A stretch of 64,000 nucleotides of DNA, taken from NCBI GenBank assembly GCA_016296575.1, contig JAEDJA010000010.1, positions 1-64,000 on the forward strand. The letters are read 5' to 3'. The position numbers and the translations under genes were made by a program. The notes below the pieces were generated by a model that did no database searches, was not told where the DNA came from, and saw nothing but the letters and a program-made list of their open reading frames with translations. The stretch's first letter is position 1. Each line of letters begins with the position of its first letter. Shown piece after piece: positions 16,534 through 25,884 of this stretch. Origin of the DNA: Treponema sp. GTDB lineage: Bacteria > Spirochaetota > Spirochaetia > Treponematales > Treponemataceae.

Positions 16534-18009
16534 ATGTCTAAAAAAGTAGTTGTAATTGGTGCCGGTATTTCCGGTCTTTCTGCTGCCGTTTATGCTGCCC
16601 GCTCTGGTCTTGATGTAACTGTTCTTGAACAGCATATTACTTTTGGTGGACTTTCTACCAGCTGGAGTCGAAAAGGATATTTTTTTGAAGGTGGAATGCA
16701 TTGGCTTACCGGCTCTAATCCTTCTTTGGACCTTCACAGCATTTGGGAAGAAGTTGGTGCCCTTAACGAAAATAATCCTTGTGAATTCCGTGATCCATAC
16801 TATACAGTTTGGGATGGAACTGAACACGTAAGACTTTACCGTAACATCAATAAGATGAAGGAAGAGCTTCTTGCCTACGCTCCGGAAGATACTAAAGCAA
16901 TTAAAAGGTTTTACCGCGATGTTAAAGCTTTTATGGGTGTTCATCTTCTTGTTCAGGATGTAAAAGGCCTTAAAGTTGAAAAACATTACCGACCTAAACT
17001 TTCAAGTCTTCTGAAAATGATTCCAGCTGGGTTACGCCTTGGTGCACTTAGTCGAATCTCTCATCACGAATATGTAAGCCGATTTACTAATAAAAATGTT
17101 CAGCATCTTTTAAATAGCGTAAACGGTTACAGATACAATGCTACATCTTTTATTTACACTGTAGCTTCTTTTGCAAATGGTGATAATGGTTATCCCCACG
17201 GTGGTTCTATTCTTATGGGACAGAATATTCTGGATAAATTGATTGAACTTGGTGGAAAGGTTCAATACAAGACTCAGGTGCAGAAAATTGTTACCGAAAA
17301 TGGCCATGTAATTGGTGTTCAGACAAAAGATTCGTTTATTCCTGCCGATGCAGTTATTGTTACCCAGGATGCTCGTGCTGCAGTTGATACTCTTTTTGAT
17401 GAACCTCCACGTGACAAATGGATTAAAACAATGAAAAAAAACACTATCAGCGAGCAGAATATGTTCGTTGGAGTTGGCGTTAAAATGGATCTTTCAAATC
17501 TGCCATTCTGTTTTATTCTTCCATTGGATAAACCTTTTGAATACGCAGGACTTTCATTTTCTGAGCTTCGCATCAATAACTATGCCAAATACAATGATCA
17601 CTCTCCGGAAGGCTGTACATCCGTAACTTGTCTTCTTCTTGGTGACAGCTACAATTTTTGGAAAGCAGCAAAAGAGGACGGTACCTACAAACAGAAAAAA
17701 GCTGAACTTGCTGAACGTTTCCTTGATACACTTGATAAATATATTCCTGGATTTAAAGAAGCAGTTGAAGTTACCGACATTGCCACTCCTTGCACCTATG
17801 AACGCTATTGTTCTTCCTTTGAAGGCAGCTGGATGAGTGTTTGGGCACCAAAAGGAAAACGCCCTTCATATCCACAGAAATGTGAAATTGAGGGCGTTTA
17901 CTTTGCCGGTCAGCGAATGATTATGCCAGGTGGACTTCCAATTGCCGTTTATTCTGGTCGTCGTGCCACCCAGCTTCTTTGCAAAGACTGGAATGTTATT
18001 TTCAGATAA
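16534..18009 (+). CDS. CrtI/phytoene-desaturase-like FAD oxidoreductase
   Basis: 491 residues from the ATG at 16534 (GGAG upstream; an in-frame TTG 12 bp earlier lies inside that site). The FAD-binding Rossmann motif is VVVIGAGISGLSAAVYAARSGLDVTVLEQH (4-33), the usual GxGxxG with the acidic end. A GGLSTSWSRKGYFFEGGMHW motif near 38-57 is typical of phytoene desaturase-like and carotenoid isomerase proteins, and YFAGQRMIMPGGLPIAVYSGRRATQLL near 454-480 is the C-terminal FAD-contact signature. No carotenoid genes are nearby, so the substrate is open. It stands alone on the plus strand, ending 2 bp before the stop of the convergent GH43 gene. Confidence 0.85.
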   Translation: MSKKVVVIGAGISGLSAAVYAARSGLDVTVLEQHITFGGLSTSWSRKGYFFEGGMHWLTGSNPSLDLHSIWEEVGALNENNPCEFRDPYYTVWDGTEHVRLYRNINKMKEELLAYAPEDTKAIKRFYRDVKAFMGVHLLVQDVKGLKVEKHYRPKLSSLLKMIPAGLRLGALSRISHHEYVSRFTNKNVQHLLNSVNGYRYNATSFIYTVASFANGDNGYPHGGSILMGQNILDKLIELGGKVQYKTQVQKIVTENGHVIGVQTKDSFIPADAVIVTQDARAAVDTLFDEPPRDKWIKTMKKNTISEQNMFVGVGVKMDLSNLPFCFILPLDKPFEYAGLSFSELRINNYAKYNDHSPEGCTSVTCLLLGDSYNFWKAAKEDGTYKQKKAELAERFLDTLDKYIPGFKEAVEVTDIATPCTYERYCSSFEGSWMSVWAPKGKRPSYPQKCEIEGVYFAGQRMIMPGGLPIAVYSGRRATQLLCKDWNVIFR

Positions 18010-18011
18010 TA

Positions 18012-19544
18012 CTATTTGATATACCAGTCAGCAATTTCCATAAACTTTTCTCCGAAGATGAAGCTTACGTTCTGAACACCTGTTACAGATTTATTGAGCT
18101 TCACTTCGTAGGTTTTCATGCCACTGTCTGTTACCTGAACTACTGCAACTGGGTCACTGCCAAGAATACCTGTTTTCATTTCGATAAAACCTTCTCCTCT
18201 TGCATTAATTACCAGTGTCTGTTCCTTTTCTTCATTTCCAAAATCGGCATTTTTTACCATTATCCAGGAACCTTTTTCCATGCTTTTTACATAAGGAGTT
18301 TTTCCCCATTCAGCATTATTGTTTACCAGTAATACACGAGCGGCACTAAAAAGTGTTGATGCAGCCTGTTTTTCGTAAGGATTCAGATTTTTCAAAGGAT
18401 CAACTCCTTTTTTTGTTCCACGAGTTGCCTTGATTTTTACATTTTCTTCATCAACTTCAAGTTCGTTTACACAAATACTTCGGAATCCACCTTCTGATCC
18501 TAATTCTGCCTGAAGTGGAAGACCATGATAAATAATCCACCATTTGCCGGCAAATTTTTCAAAATGAGTATGATTATTACCCCAGCCCATGTCAAAGCTT
18601 CCTGGATTAGGGAAATATTCATCCTGATAAACCCAGCTGTCTTCAACAAGTGGAGTTTTTGATGTCATATAACACATTGAACAGGTTGTTGGTTTTGGTA
18701 CATCGTATTTCCAGTCTGTGCGTTCAACCCAGCTTGTATTCAAAGTGTAAACATAAGTTCCGTTGATGTAGTTAAGTTCATTTGCTTCAAAAAAGTATGG
18801 AGCTGGGATTTTGGCGATTTCACTATCCAGACTGATCATGTCTTTTCCAAGGCGAACAATTCGGCTTGTGTCAGGATATTCCTGTGTTTTTCCTCCGGCA
18901 ACTGCTCCACCAAAAGAAAGCCAGCCAACTCCATTTTCATCAATACAAACACCAGGGTCAAATGGAACAGGGCAGTCTGTAAGGCCAGGCATGTTCTGCC
19001 AGATAAGAGGTCCGTCCATTGGGCAGGTCCATGGTCCTAAAGGATTTGTTGCTGTAATTACACCAACACCAGCTCCACCGTTTGCAAAATACAAATAAAA
19101 ATGTGTAAGTCCGTCTTCTTCAACACGTGAACAGATTGATGGAGCCCAGGAATTGTTAATCCATGGTGCTGCTTTTTTTACATCAATTTTTCCTTCATGA
19201 CGCCAGTTCACCATATCGTCGGTTGAAAATACCACCAGTGATTTAATCTTTTCATATGAGTTTTTGCCGGCCTTTGTTACTGCCTCAAACTGCTGATGAT
19301 CATTTGAACCGTAAACATAAAGTCTTCCTTCATATTCAATGGCAGTTGGGTCAGCACAGAAAGTAACAGCCGAAATAGGATTATTGTTCATTTCATTTTT
19401 TGGTTTTGATTTGATAAAGTCAATTTTCTCGTAATTCATATAGAATTCCTCCATTTTGGCAGCTTCTTTTTCCTTTTTACTTTTACAGGAGATGAAACTT
19501 ATTGTGGCAATAGCCAGTAAAGCAATAAATAATAGTCTTTTCAT
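18012..19544 (-). CDS. GH43-family lipoprotein with carbohydrate-binding tail
   Basis: 510 residues. A lipoprotein signal ends TISFISC, so Cys20 is the predicted lipid anchor. The five-bladed GH43 propeller spans roughly 60-370: the catalytic Asp in FCADPTAIEYEGRLYVYGSND, the pKa-modulating Asp in FDPGVCIDENGVGWLSFGG and the acid Glu in FFEANELNYINGTYVYTLN are all visible. A C-terminal module (about 385-510, ending GVQNVSFIFGEKFMEIADWYIK) resembles a CBM6-like domain. Likely activity is on arabinoxylan side chains or xylo-oligomers. The promoter carries a LacI-type palindrome shared with the xylanase operon at 46.7 kb. The -10 lies 8 bp from the ATG with no ribosome site. Confidence 0.88.
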   Translation of the reverse strand: MKRLLFIALLAIATISFISCKSKKEKEAAKMEEFYMNYEKIDFIKSKPKNEMNNNPISAVTFCADPTAIEYEGRLYVYGSNDHQQFEAVTKAGKNSYEKIKSLVVFSTDDMVNWRHEGKIDVKKAAPWINNSWAPSICSRVEEDGLTHFYLYFANGGAGVGVITATNPLGPWTCPMDGPLIWQNMPGLTDCPVPFDPGVCIDENGVGWLSFGGAVAGGKTQEYPDTSRIVRLGKDMISLDSEIAKIPAPYFFEANELNYINGTYVYTLNTSWVERTDWKYDVPKPTTCSMCYMTSKTPLVEDSWVYQDEYFPNPGSFDMGWGNNHTHFEKFAGKWWIIYHGLPLQAELGSEGGFRSICVNELEVDEENVKIKATRGTKKGVDPLKNLNPYEKQAASTLFSAARVLLVNNNAEWGKTPYVKSMEKGSWIMVKNADFGNEEKEQTLVINARGEGFIEMKTGILGSDPVAVVQVTDSGMKTYEVKLNKSVTGVQNVSFIFGEKFMEIADWYIK

Positions 19545-19552
19545 TTGATTTA

Positions 19553-19581
19553 ATAGTAAAACGTTTAACTATTTTTTGCAA
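19553..19581 (-). promoter_or_regulatory. GH43 promoter with LacI-type operator in the spacer
   Basis: Minus strand: TTGCAA (19576-19581), 17-bp spacer, TACTAT (19553-19558). The palindrome GTAAAACGTTTAAC (AAACGTTT core) sits in the spacer. The same arrangement occurs at 46695-46723, with about 17 identical contiguous bases. Confidence 0.75.
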
Positions 19582-19629
19582 GAACTGGATTTTTATATCA
19601 GAAGCTTTTCATTAGGATTTTCGTTATTA

Positions 19630-20808
19630 TTAAATTTTCGGATATAAAAGCTTATCTCCGTGAGTAATATTGTTGAACAATCTTGACCACATGTTGATTT
19701 CTTCTTCTGTGGCTTCGATTTCACTTGAGAAATAAAGTGTGTTTTTATTATTAATACAGTTTTGATCAACTATTAATGTAGGTTTATTATTACACTGAAT
19801 ATACATTGTTACACCATCCATATCTACACCTTCAAATGTATAAACTGGATTATTATTAGCTATCAAATAGAAATCTTCGTTAAACGCTGTATTATTTATT
19901 AATTTTGTACTTAAGTCTGCAGAAAGGTATTCTCCTTTTACTGTAAGACTTCCTCCATCACAATATACAACAGCACCATTTCCTTGTGTTTCAATTGAAC
20001 CAAACATACAGTTATTTAATATAACGTGATTTCTGGATGTAATAACACCACCTCCTTTTTTAGATATCAAATAAGAAACTTCTACGTTGTTTAACTCCAA
20101 AGGTCCGTTGGCTACAAATAATGAATTTTCTAATTCTATAATATTACCTTGAATAATAACTTTACCAGAATTTTCTGTTGCAATAGTCAACTTAGCATCA
20201 GAAGAATTTGTTACTGTAAAAGCAGTATTAGTTTTTACACAATTTAGAGTAACAGGATTTGTAGCTAATAAGCAAATATCTCTTGTAATAGAAATAGTTT
20301 CTCCAATATCCATACTATCAATAACATAGATACTGTAATTCTCTGTAGCTTCAATGTGAGTTTTTAAATCAGCCCAGTTACTAATAACTCTTGGATATAT
20401 GGCATTAGTTGGATACCTAGAACTAACTTCTATTAAAGTTAAGGTTATGGATTCTGTATTAAAAGCTTGTATTTCTACAAAATCTTCTGCTGTTGCTTTG
20501 AGAATACTACTTACATAAAAATCAACTTCAATTAAATATTTATCTTCTGGAAGCAGGTCAAAATAAAAAGTTGAATTTGTGTTTCCTTCCCTATAAACAT
20601 AGTGATTTGTTTTCTCACCAAGGATATGAATCTTCAATATTCCTTCTTGCTTTTCTTTATCGGAAATAGTGCGGGCATTTTTACTACCGCAGGAAATAGT
20701 TAGTGAAGCTGTTTGTGTAAGAATTTTAGGATCGTTGAAAGTAAAATTACATGAAACAATAAAAATGGAAAGAAGTGTAATTAATGCAAAATTTAACTTT
20801 TTTAGCAT
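19630..20808 (-). CDS. Beta-helix-like lipoprotein of unknown role
   Basis: 392 residues starting at the ATG at 20808 (AGGGG upstream). The signal peptide ends LLSIFIVSC, giving a lipidated Cys. The first third carries an ISCGSKNARTIS segment followed by Ig-like beta-strands. From about residue 150 the sequence shows short, regular strands (KLTIATENSGKVIIQGNIIEL, ELNNVEVSYLI, VILNNCMFGSIET, SLTVKGEYLS, TLIVDQNCINNK), the pattern of a right-handed parallel beta-helix. No catalytic motif is recognisable. Base composition is AT-richer than its neighbours. Surface adhesin or polysaccharide binding is possible but unproven. Confidence 0.6.
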   Translation of the reverse strand: MLKKLNFALITLLSIFIVSCNFTFNDPKILTQTASLTISCGSKNARTISDKEKQEGILKIHILGEKTNHYVYREGNTNSTFYFDLLPEDKYLIEVDFYVSSILKATAEDFVEIQAFNTESITLTLIEVSSRYPTNAIYPRVISNWADLKTHIEATENYSIYVIDSMDIGETISITRDICLLATNPVTLNCVKTNTAFTVTNSSDAKLTIATENSGKVIIQGNIIELENSLFVANGPLELNNVEVSYLISKKGGGVITSRNHVILNNCMFGSIETQGNGAVVYCDGGSLTVKGEYLSADLSTKLINNTAFNEDFYLIANNNPVYTFEGVDMDGVTMYIQCNNKPTLIVDQNCINNKNTLYFSSEIEATEEEINMWSRLFNNITHGDKLLYPKI

Positions 20809-20872
20809 AAAAAAACCCCTGAAAATATTTAAAATCTCCAAGGGTTATTTTATCACGGAAAATTGGTTTTCG

Positions 20873-21361
20873 CTACAATAATTCTATGTAGAAGCAAATA
20901 TATGAACCTGCCGGAATTAAACCAGGTATTCCCTGTGGGTAAGCAAGTTCTGGTGGAAGTACTACCTTTCGAATCTCGCCTTTTTTCATTTCTTTTACCA
21001 TGAAATCAAAGCCAAGAATCATCTGGCCGGCACCTATTTTGAATTCAAGAGCATCGTGGCCACCTTCAACGAAATTTTTAGAGCCGTCAAAAACAGTTCC
21101 ACCAGGCAAAAATCCAACGTATTCAACTTTTACGGTTTTTCCGTTTCCAACTGCCTTTCCAGTTCCTTCTTTTAAAATCTTATAGTAAACACCATAAGAA
21201 GTTTTTTCACAGCCTTCAATTTCCATGGAAAGTGGATCCACCAGCTCAGAATCTTCAGTTTTTACATCATTTTCTGTGGCTTTACCGCTCTCCTGGGCAA
21301 AAATATAAACTGAACTTAAGAGAACAAAAACAACTGCAAAAATCTTCTTTATTTTCATCAT
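20873..21361 (-). CDS. Secreted FKBP-type peptidyl-prolyl isomerase
   Basis: 162 residues from the ATG at 21361 with a signal peptide (KKIFAVVFVLLSSVYIFAQ), probably cleaved after AQ. The FKBP fold spans about 55-162: KTVKVEYVGFLPGGTVFDGS, EFKIGAGQMILGFDFMVKEMKKGEIRKVVLPPELAYP and a YICFYIELL end. Active-site aromatics are largely kept (VEYVGF, FDGS, GFDFMV, AYP, FYIEL). It is a paralogue of the FKBP half of the next gene upstream, with long identical blocks such as EMKKGE, and follows it by 27 bp. Periplasmic folding is the likely job. Confidence 0.85.
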   Translation of the reverse strand: MMKIKKIFAVVFVLLSSVYIFAQESGKATENDVKTEDSELVDPLSMEIEGCEKTSYGVYYKILKEGTGKAVGNGKTVKVEYVGFLPGGTVFDGSKNFVEGGHDALEFKIGAGQMILGFDFMVKEMKKGEIRKVVLPPELAYPQGIPGLIPAGSYICFYIELL

Positions 21362-21388
21362 GACAATATAAATATTCAATAAACATTA

Positions 21389-22543
21389 CTACAGAAGTTC
21401 TACATCAAAACAGATGTAAGCACCACCTGGAATAACTCCAGGATAACCGTTTTCACCGTAAGCCTGTTCTGGTGGAAGAACCATGTGACGTACTTCACCT
21501 TTTTTCATTTCCTGAACCATTGTGTCAAAACCAGGAATCATCTGGCCGGCACCTGTTTTGAATTCAAGAGGTTCGTGTCCCTGTGGGTGGAAGCCTTTTG
21601 AAGCATCAAAAAGAGTACCGTCTACAAGGTAACCTTTGTATTCAACAGAAACATTTTTACCTTTTCCGCAAACAGCACCTGATCCTTTTTTTTCAATTTT
21701 GTAATAAATGCCGCCTTTTGTTTTTTTACAGCCTTCAATTACATTTGCAAGAGCTTTAGCTTTTTTTTCTTCTGCAATTTTAACCAGTTCTTTTGCAGCT
21801 TTATCCCAATCAGCCTGAGTTGCCTTGAAGTTTTCTGCATCAGCACCCTGACGAATAATAGTAATTTTTACCATGTGATCGCCCTGTTCTACAGCATCAA
21901 CAACATCCTGTCCTCTAAGAACTTTTCCAAATATTGTGTGTTTTGTGTTGAGCCAGTCTGTTGGAACATGTGTGATGAAGAACTGACTTCCGTTTGTGTT
22001 TGCTCCAGCGTTGGCCATAGCAAGATAACCTGGTCCATCAAAAGAATATTTATCGCACCATTCATCAGCAAATTTATAACCTGGTCCACCAGCACCAGTT
22101 CCAGTTGGATCACCACCCTGAATCATAAAGTCTGCAATTACACGATGAAATTTAAGTCCATCATAGTAAGGTTTTCCTTTGGCAGCATCCAAAGTTCCTT
22201 CAGCAAGACCAACAAAGTTTGTTACTGTAAGTGGTGTGTCCTTATAGAACAATTCAAGTACAATTTCACCCTTTTCTGTTGCGATTACAGCAAATACGCC
22301 TTCTTTTCCTTTCAAAGCGTCCATAGATTTACTCCTTGGCGATGCGTTATAAATTTTCTGCAAAGCCGAATTTTCTTCTGTTTCTGTTTTAGCAGGTTCA
22401 GCAGGAACTGTTTTTGTTGTTTCCTGTTTTTCTGCAATATCACCAAAGTTCGAAGTTGACGAACTGGATTTTGTTTCTTTTTTTGAACAGCCAGCCAAAG
22501 CAAGAACTGCAAGTCCAACTGCAATAAATTTTAGTTTTTTCAT
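21389..22543 (-). CDS. Cyclophilin-FKBP fusion lipoprotein
   Basis: Two peptidyl-prolyl isomerase folds in one chain of 384 residues. The start is the ATG at 22543 (GAGGAT upstream). Signal peptide ends LAVLALAGC, so it is a lipoprotein. The cyclophilin half is about 75-240 with FHRVIADFMIQGGDPTGTG, GYLAMANAGANTNGSQFFITH and WLNTKHTIFGKV, all standard. A helical linker (KELVKIAEEKKAKALANV) leads to the FKBP half, about 265-384, with VEYKGYLVDGTLFDAS and EFKTGAGQMIPGFDTMVQEMKKGEVRHMVLPPEQAYGENG. The second half duplicates the neighbouring single-domain FKBP. Natural cyclophilin-FKBP fusions are known but uncommon. Confidence 0.88.
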   Translation of the reverse strand: MKKLKFIAVGLAVLALAGCSKKETKSSSSTSNFGDIAEKQETTKTVPAEPAKTETEENSALQKIYNASPRSKSMDALKGKEGVFAVIATEKGEIVLELFYKDTPLTVTNFVGLAEGTLDAAKGKPYYDGLKFHRVIADFMIQGGDPTGTGAGGPGYKFADEWCDKYSFDGPGYLAMANAGANTNGSQFFITHVPTDWLNTKHTIFGKVLRGQDVVDAVEQGDHMVKITIIRQGADAENFKATQADWDKAAKELVKIAEEKKAKALANVIEGCKKTKGGIYYKIEKKGSGAVCGKGKNVSVEYKGYLVDGTLFDASKGFHPQGHEPLEFKTGAGQMIPGFDTMVQEMKKGEVRHMVLPPEQAYGENGYPGVIPGGAYICFDVELL

Positions 22544-22551
22544 AATTATCC

Positions 22552-23340
22552 TCAAAACTGACCAGATAGCCATTCACTCAATGCATCCATTCGGCTAACA
22601 AATGATTCCTCAATCTGTTTTTTCATGCCCGGAATTTTCATACAGTCTACATCAGAAACAATGTAAACAAGATAATCATCTCCACAGTCAATAAAAAGTG
22701 CCTGAACAATAAGATTTTTGGCTTCTACAGGTTTCATAAAGAGCACCTTTATATCATCAATATTCTGATAACCCATGTAAAAAGTGTTTTCATTCTGCCT
22801 GTAATTTAGTTCATATCTGACTTCACCAAAAGAAGCATCATCGAACAAAAGCCAGTTTTTGGTTCCATCAGGGTTTCCTGTGTTGCGGTCATTAATTCGC
22901 GCCTTACTGTTTTCATTTTCCAAAGTGTAGGCCGATTTATACAGAACAATCCTTTTTTTGCGGGTTGTAGAATAGTAAGACATGCCCTGCATTTTGGAAA
23001 TACTTCGAACAGCTTCAGAAACTGCCTGGATATTCATTTGGGAAATATCCATATTTTTTGCATATTTTTCTTTATTGATAAGATAAAGTGATTCGCAAAT
23101 AAAAGGATAGTTTCCCGGTTTTTTTGCCACAACAAGATCACGGATCGTATCAGCGTAATCATTTTCTGGCATTAAATGGCGGCCGTTGTCCTTTCCATCT
23201 TCATGAATTAGACGAACCATGCCGCTATTTTCAAGTTCAACCACAAAATCTGCCGGAACAATTTCCTTATAAGCTTTTGTTTCGGCAAACAATGCTGTTG
23301 TAATTAAAATCGTTGTTACAAATAAAGCAAGTTTTTTCAT
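22552..23340 (-). CDS. Secreted protein of unknown function, 262 aa
   Basis: Function not recognised. Signal peptide MKKLALFVTTILITTALFA, then a mature chain beginning ETKAYKEIVPADFVVELENSGMVRLIHED. The middle has a NIQAVSEAVRSISKMQGMSYYSTTRKKRIVLYKSAY stretch, and a C-terminal LFIDCGDDYLVYIVSDVDCMKIPGMKKQIEESFVSRMDALSEWL domain with two Cys. AGGGGG precedes the ATG. It stops 8 bp before the cyclophilin-FKBP gene and is downstream of khpB, so it belongs to the same run. Genes of this character recur in treponemes as secreted hypotheticals; partner isomerases suggest an envelope role. Confidence 0.65.
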   Translation of the reverse strand: MKKLALFVTTILITTALFAETKAYKEIVPADFVVELENSGMVRLIHEDGKDNGRHLMPENDYADTIRDLVVAKKPGNYPFICESLYLINKEKYAKNMDISQMNIQAVSEAVRSISKMQGMSYYSTTRKKRIVLYKSAYTLENENSKARINDRNTGNPDGTKNWLLFDDASFGEVRYELNYRQNENTFYMGYQNIDDIKVLFMKPVEAKNLIVQALFIDCGDDYLVYIVSDVDCMKIPGMKKQIEESFVSRMDALSEWLSGQF

Positions 23341-23379
23341 AAAACCCCCTGTCTTAAACTAAAGGGCTTTCAAAAACCC

Positions 23380-24081
23380 TTAGCGGATTCCAGCGTAGAA
23401 TACTCTTACCTGTTTATATAAACCTTCGCCTTCTGATTTAGTTTCAACATCTGGGATATCATTTAATGTTGTGTGAATCAGTCGTCGTTCAAAAGGATTC
23501 ATTGGTTCAAGAAGAATGGAATTGTGACTTGTGCGAACTTTGTCTGCTGTTGTGTATGCAAGACGTACAAGACTTTCTTCGCGGCGGATACGGTAGTTTT
23601 CTGTATCAAGAATAACGCGAACATCTTCGTGACCAAGGCGACCTGCGTAAATATTTGCAAGAAGCTGAAGTGCATCCAGATTTTTTCCTTTGCGTCCAAT
23701 AAGGATTGATGAGAATGAACTTTCCAGGCGGATTCCAATTTTTTTGTCTTCGCGGTAAGTGATTTCTACGTTTACATCGTAACCCATTTTTTCAATTACG
23801 TTTTTTACAAAATCAACCATTTTTTCTTCGAATTCACCCTGTGGAACAGGATCAGCTGCTTTTGCAAAATTTTCTGAATATTCTTTTTTTTCGTATTTTC
23901 CACTAGGTTTAGCTTCATCATCCAAAGTGTGGATACGAATTTTTACATAACCTTTTTTAAAGAGTGTGTTTTTCTGTGTTTCAAGAATTTCTACATCAAA
24001 CTGATCGCGTTCCAGTGAAAGATCTGCGGCTGCCAGTTCGATAGCTTCTTTTTCAGTTTTTCCTTCATATTCGTAAGTCAT
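23380..24081 (-). CDS. khpB: KhpB (Jag), RNA-binding protein
   Basis: 233 residues in three standard parts. A Jag_N domain at 1-52 begins MTYEYEGKTEKEAIELAAADLSLE. A charged linker follows to about 90, then a KH domain (KIGIRLESSFSSILIGRKGKNLDALQLLANIY; GxxG as IGRKGKN) and an R3H domain (DKVRTSHNSILLEPMNPFERRLIHTTL with its conserved Arg and His). In Gram-positive bacteria KhpB with KhpA controls cell elongation and RNA levels. The start overlaps the yidC stop as TAATG, the usual yidC-khpB arrangement. Confidence 0.92.
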   Translation of the reverse strand: MTYEYEGKTEKEAIELAAADLSLERDQFDVEILETQKNTLFKKGYVKIRIHTLDDEAKPSGKYEKKEYSENFAKAADPVPQGEFEEKMVDFVKNVIEKMGYDVNVEITYREDKKIGIRLESSFSSILIGRKGKNLDALQLLANIYAGRLGHEDVRVILDTENYRIRREESLVRLAYTTADKVRTSHNSILLEPMNPFERRLIHTTLNDIPDVETKSEGEGLYKQVRVFYAGIR

Positions 24082-25871
24082 TATTTTTTCCCCTTTTTGG
24101 CTTTTGGTGGTAATTTTTTTTCAGGTGCGGCTGTGGCAATTCCCATTTCAGCCTTTTTTGCTTTTGTCATCTTGTTGATAATAAGCTGCTGTCCCATCTG
24201 GAAAGCGTTTGATACTGTCCAGTAAAGAAGAAGTCCAGAAGGTGCATTGTAGAACAGGAAGAAGAACATGATTGGCATACCGTATGTCATAAACTTCATT
24301 GTTCCGTTTGACTGTCCTGGACCACCAATCTGTGTAATTTTTCCGAAGAAAAGCTGTGACACTGTATAAATGATTGGAAGAAGACGAAGCGAGTTCCATC
24401 CCAAAAGTGGGATTGTAAAATTAAATGTATAGATGCTGTCACCTACAGAAAGATCCGGAATCCATCCTGGAATGAATGATGCACCGCGGAATTCAAAGTA
24501 GTTATTGAAAAGATTATACATTGCAAAAATGATAAGGAACTGGAACACCATTGGCAGACAACCACTTGCTGGATTGTAACCGGTTTCTTTGTAAAGCTTT
24601 GCAAGCTCTTCCTGCTGCTTTGGTTTGTTGTTAGCATATTTTTCCTGAATTTTCTGCATTCGAGGCTGAACTTCCTGCATTTTCAGGGTACTCATGCTCT
24701 GTTTTTTAGAAATTGGGAAAAGAGCAAGTTTAAGAAGAATAGTTACAACGATGATTGCAACACCCCAGTTCTTAACTACTTTCTGTACCATTTCAAGAAT
24801 GAACTTAAGAATTTTTTCAAGCCAGCTGAGCATACCTGCGTTTGAAACATCGTTAAAGCGTTTGTTTGAAATGCCCCATCCGTTGTTTGTTGAAACGTTG
24901 TAGCGCAGAAGATCTTTTTCGTTACGAGGTCCAAAGTATACATAGTAAGTATCTTCAACATCGGTTCCAGAAATTGGTTTTCGTTCTGTAAAAGCCTGTG
25001 CATTTGCGTAATTTTCTATTTCTACATTTGAAGAATAGTAACCGGCGGCAATAATGTCAGGATTTGAAGGAGCTACAATTTCTGTAAAGTATTTTCCAGC
25101 AATGGCAGACCAGGTAAAATCTTTGTCATATTTTCGGAATTGTCCGTTTGAAAGACGTATTTTTTTAGCTTTTTTGTCGTTGTAAGTAATGTATTCACGG
25201 TATTCGTAGCGGTTCTGTTTCTGGTCAAAGTGAGGTCCAATCTGTGGTGATGTGCGCAGTGTATAAGCAACATCGTTTTTTGTAAGGACAGAAAGATCAC
25301 CATCTGAATGAAGCAGAATGTCCAGTTTGAAAACATTTTCACCATCTTTGAAAGAATAGCGTTTTCCAAGAGTAACTTTTTTTCCTTTTACAATAAAATC
25401 TTTTGTAAAGAGAATTGTTTTGTCATCAGTTTTTGTTACTTTGAAGTTTTCATTGATTATTGGTGATTCAACTCCGCCCAGTGACAATGCCAGAGTACGG
25501 TTTGTTTCTGAAATGCTGTCTGAAATCTGAACACCTTCTTTTGTATCTGTATCCAGGTGATTTTTCAGTTTATAGCTGATAATATCACCGCCTTTTGATG
25601 TAAGAACGATTTCGGCAACATCTGTATTGATTGTGATTTTTTCTTCAGCGTAAGTTTCACCGGCCGAATTTTCTGCCAGTACTGTAGCTTCTGAAGAACC
25701 CTGCAGACTCTGTGAAAGATCTGCAACTTTGTTTTCTTCTGCCTGTACTTCTGTAGTTGTTTCTGCTTCTGGTGCCTGGCGCAACTGTGGGAACAGGATT
25801 GGCTGAAGCAGGAATGAAGCAACCACAACTATTGTAGAAAGTACGATAGCAATGATGGTATTTTTATCCAA
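24081..25871 (-). CDS. yidC: Membrane protein insertase YidC
   Basis: Inserts and folds inner-membrane proteins, with or without SecYEG. 596 residues from a TTG at 25871, chosen because AAGGA lies 7 bp upstream and the family's DKNTIIAIVLS start follows; an ATG-start frame would run into yidD. The first membrane segment (about 7-25) is followed by a large periplasmic domain with a Glu/Thr-rich linker, then the core of five helices: NWGVAIIVVTILLKLALFPISKKQSMSTLKMQEVQPRM, CLPMVFQFLIIFAMYNLF, GGPGQSNGTMKFMTYGMPIMFFFLFYNAPSGLLLYWTVSNAFQM. A Lys-rich tail (KKLPPKAKKGKK) could contact the ribosome. Confidence 0.95.
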   Translation of the reverse strand: MDKNTIIAIVLSTIVVVASFLLQPILFPQLRQAPEAETTTEVQAEENKVADLSQSLQGSSEATVLAENSAGETYAEEKITINTDVAEIVLTSKGGDIISYKLKNHLDTDTKEGVQISDSISETNRTLALSLGGVESPIINENFKVTKTDDKTILFTKDFIVKGKKVTLGKRYSFKDGENVFKLDILLHSDGDLSVLTKNDVAYTLRTSPQIGPHFDQKQNRYEYREYITYNDKKAKKIRLSNGQFRKYDKDFTWSAIAGKYFTEIVAPSNPDIIAAGYYSSNVEIENYANAQAFTERKPISGTDVEDTYYVYFGPRNEKDLLRYNVSTNNGWGISNKRFNDVSNAGMLSWLEKILKFILEMVQKVVKNWGVAIIVVTILLKLALFPISKKQSMSTLKMQEVQPRMQKIQEKYANNKPKQQEELAKLYKETGYNPASGCLPMVFQFLIIFAMYNLFNNYFEFRGASFIPGWIPDLSVGDSIYTFNFTIPLLGWNSLRLLPIIYTVSQLFFGKITQIGGPGQSNGTMKFMTYGMPIMFFFLFYNAPSGLLLYWTVSNAFQMGQQLIINKMTKAKKAEMGIATAAPEKKLPPKAKKGKK

Positions 25872-25884
25872 TTTTATTTCCTTG

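Noticed and set aside
22312..22524. Gln-rich 70-codon frame inside the cyclophilin-FKBP gene
   Set aside because: Out-of-frame shadow of a clear coding sequence.
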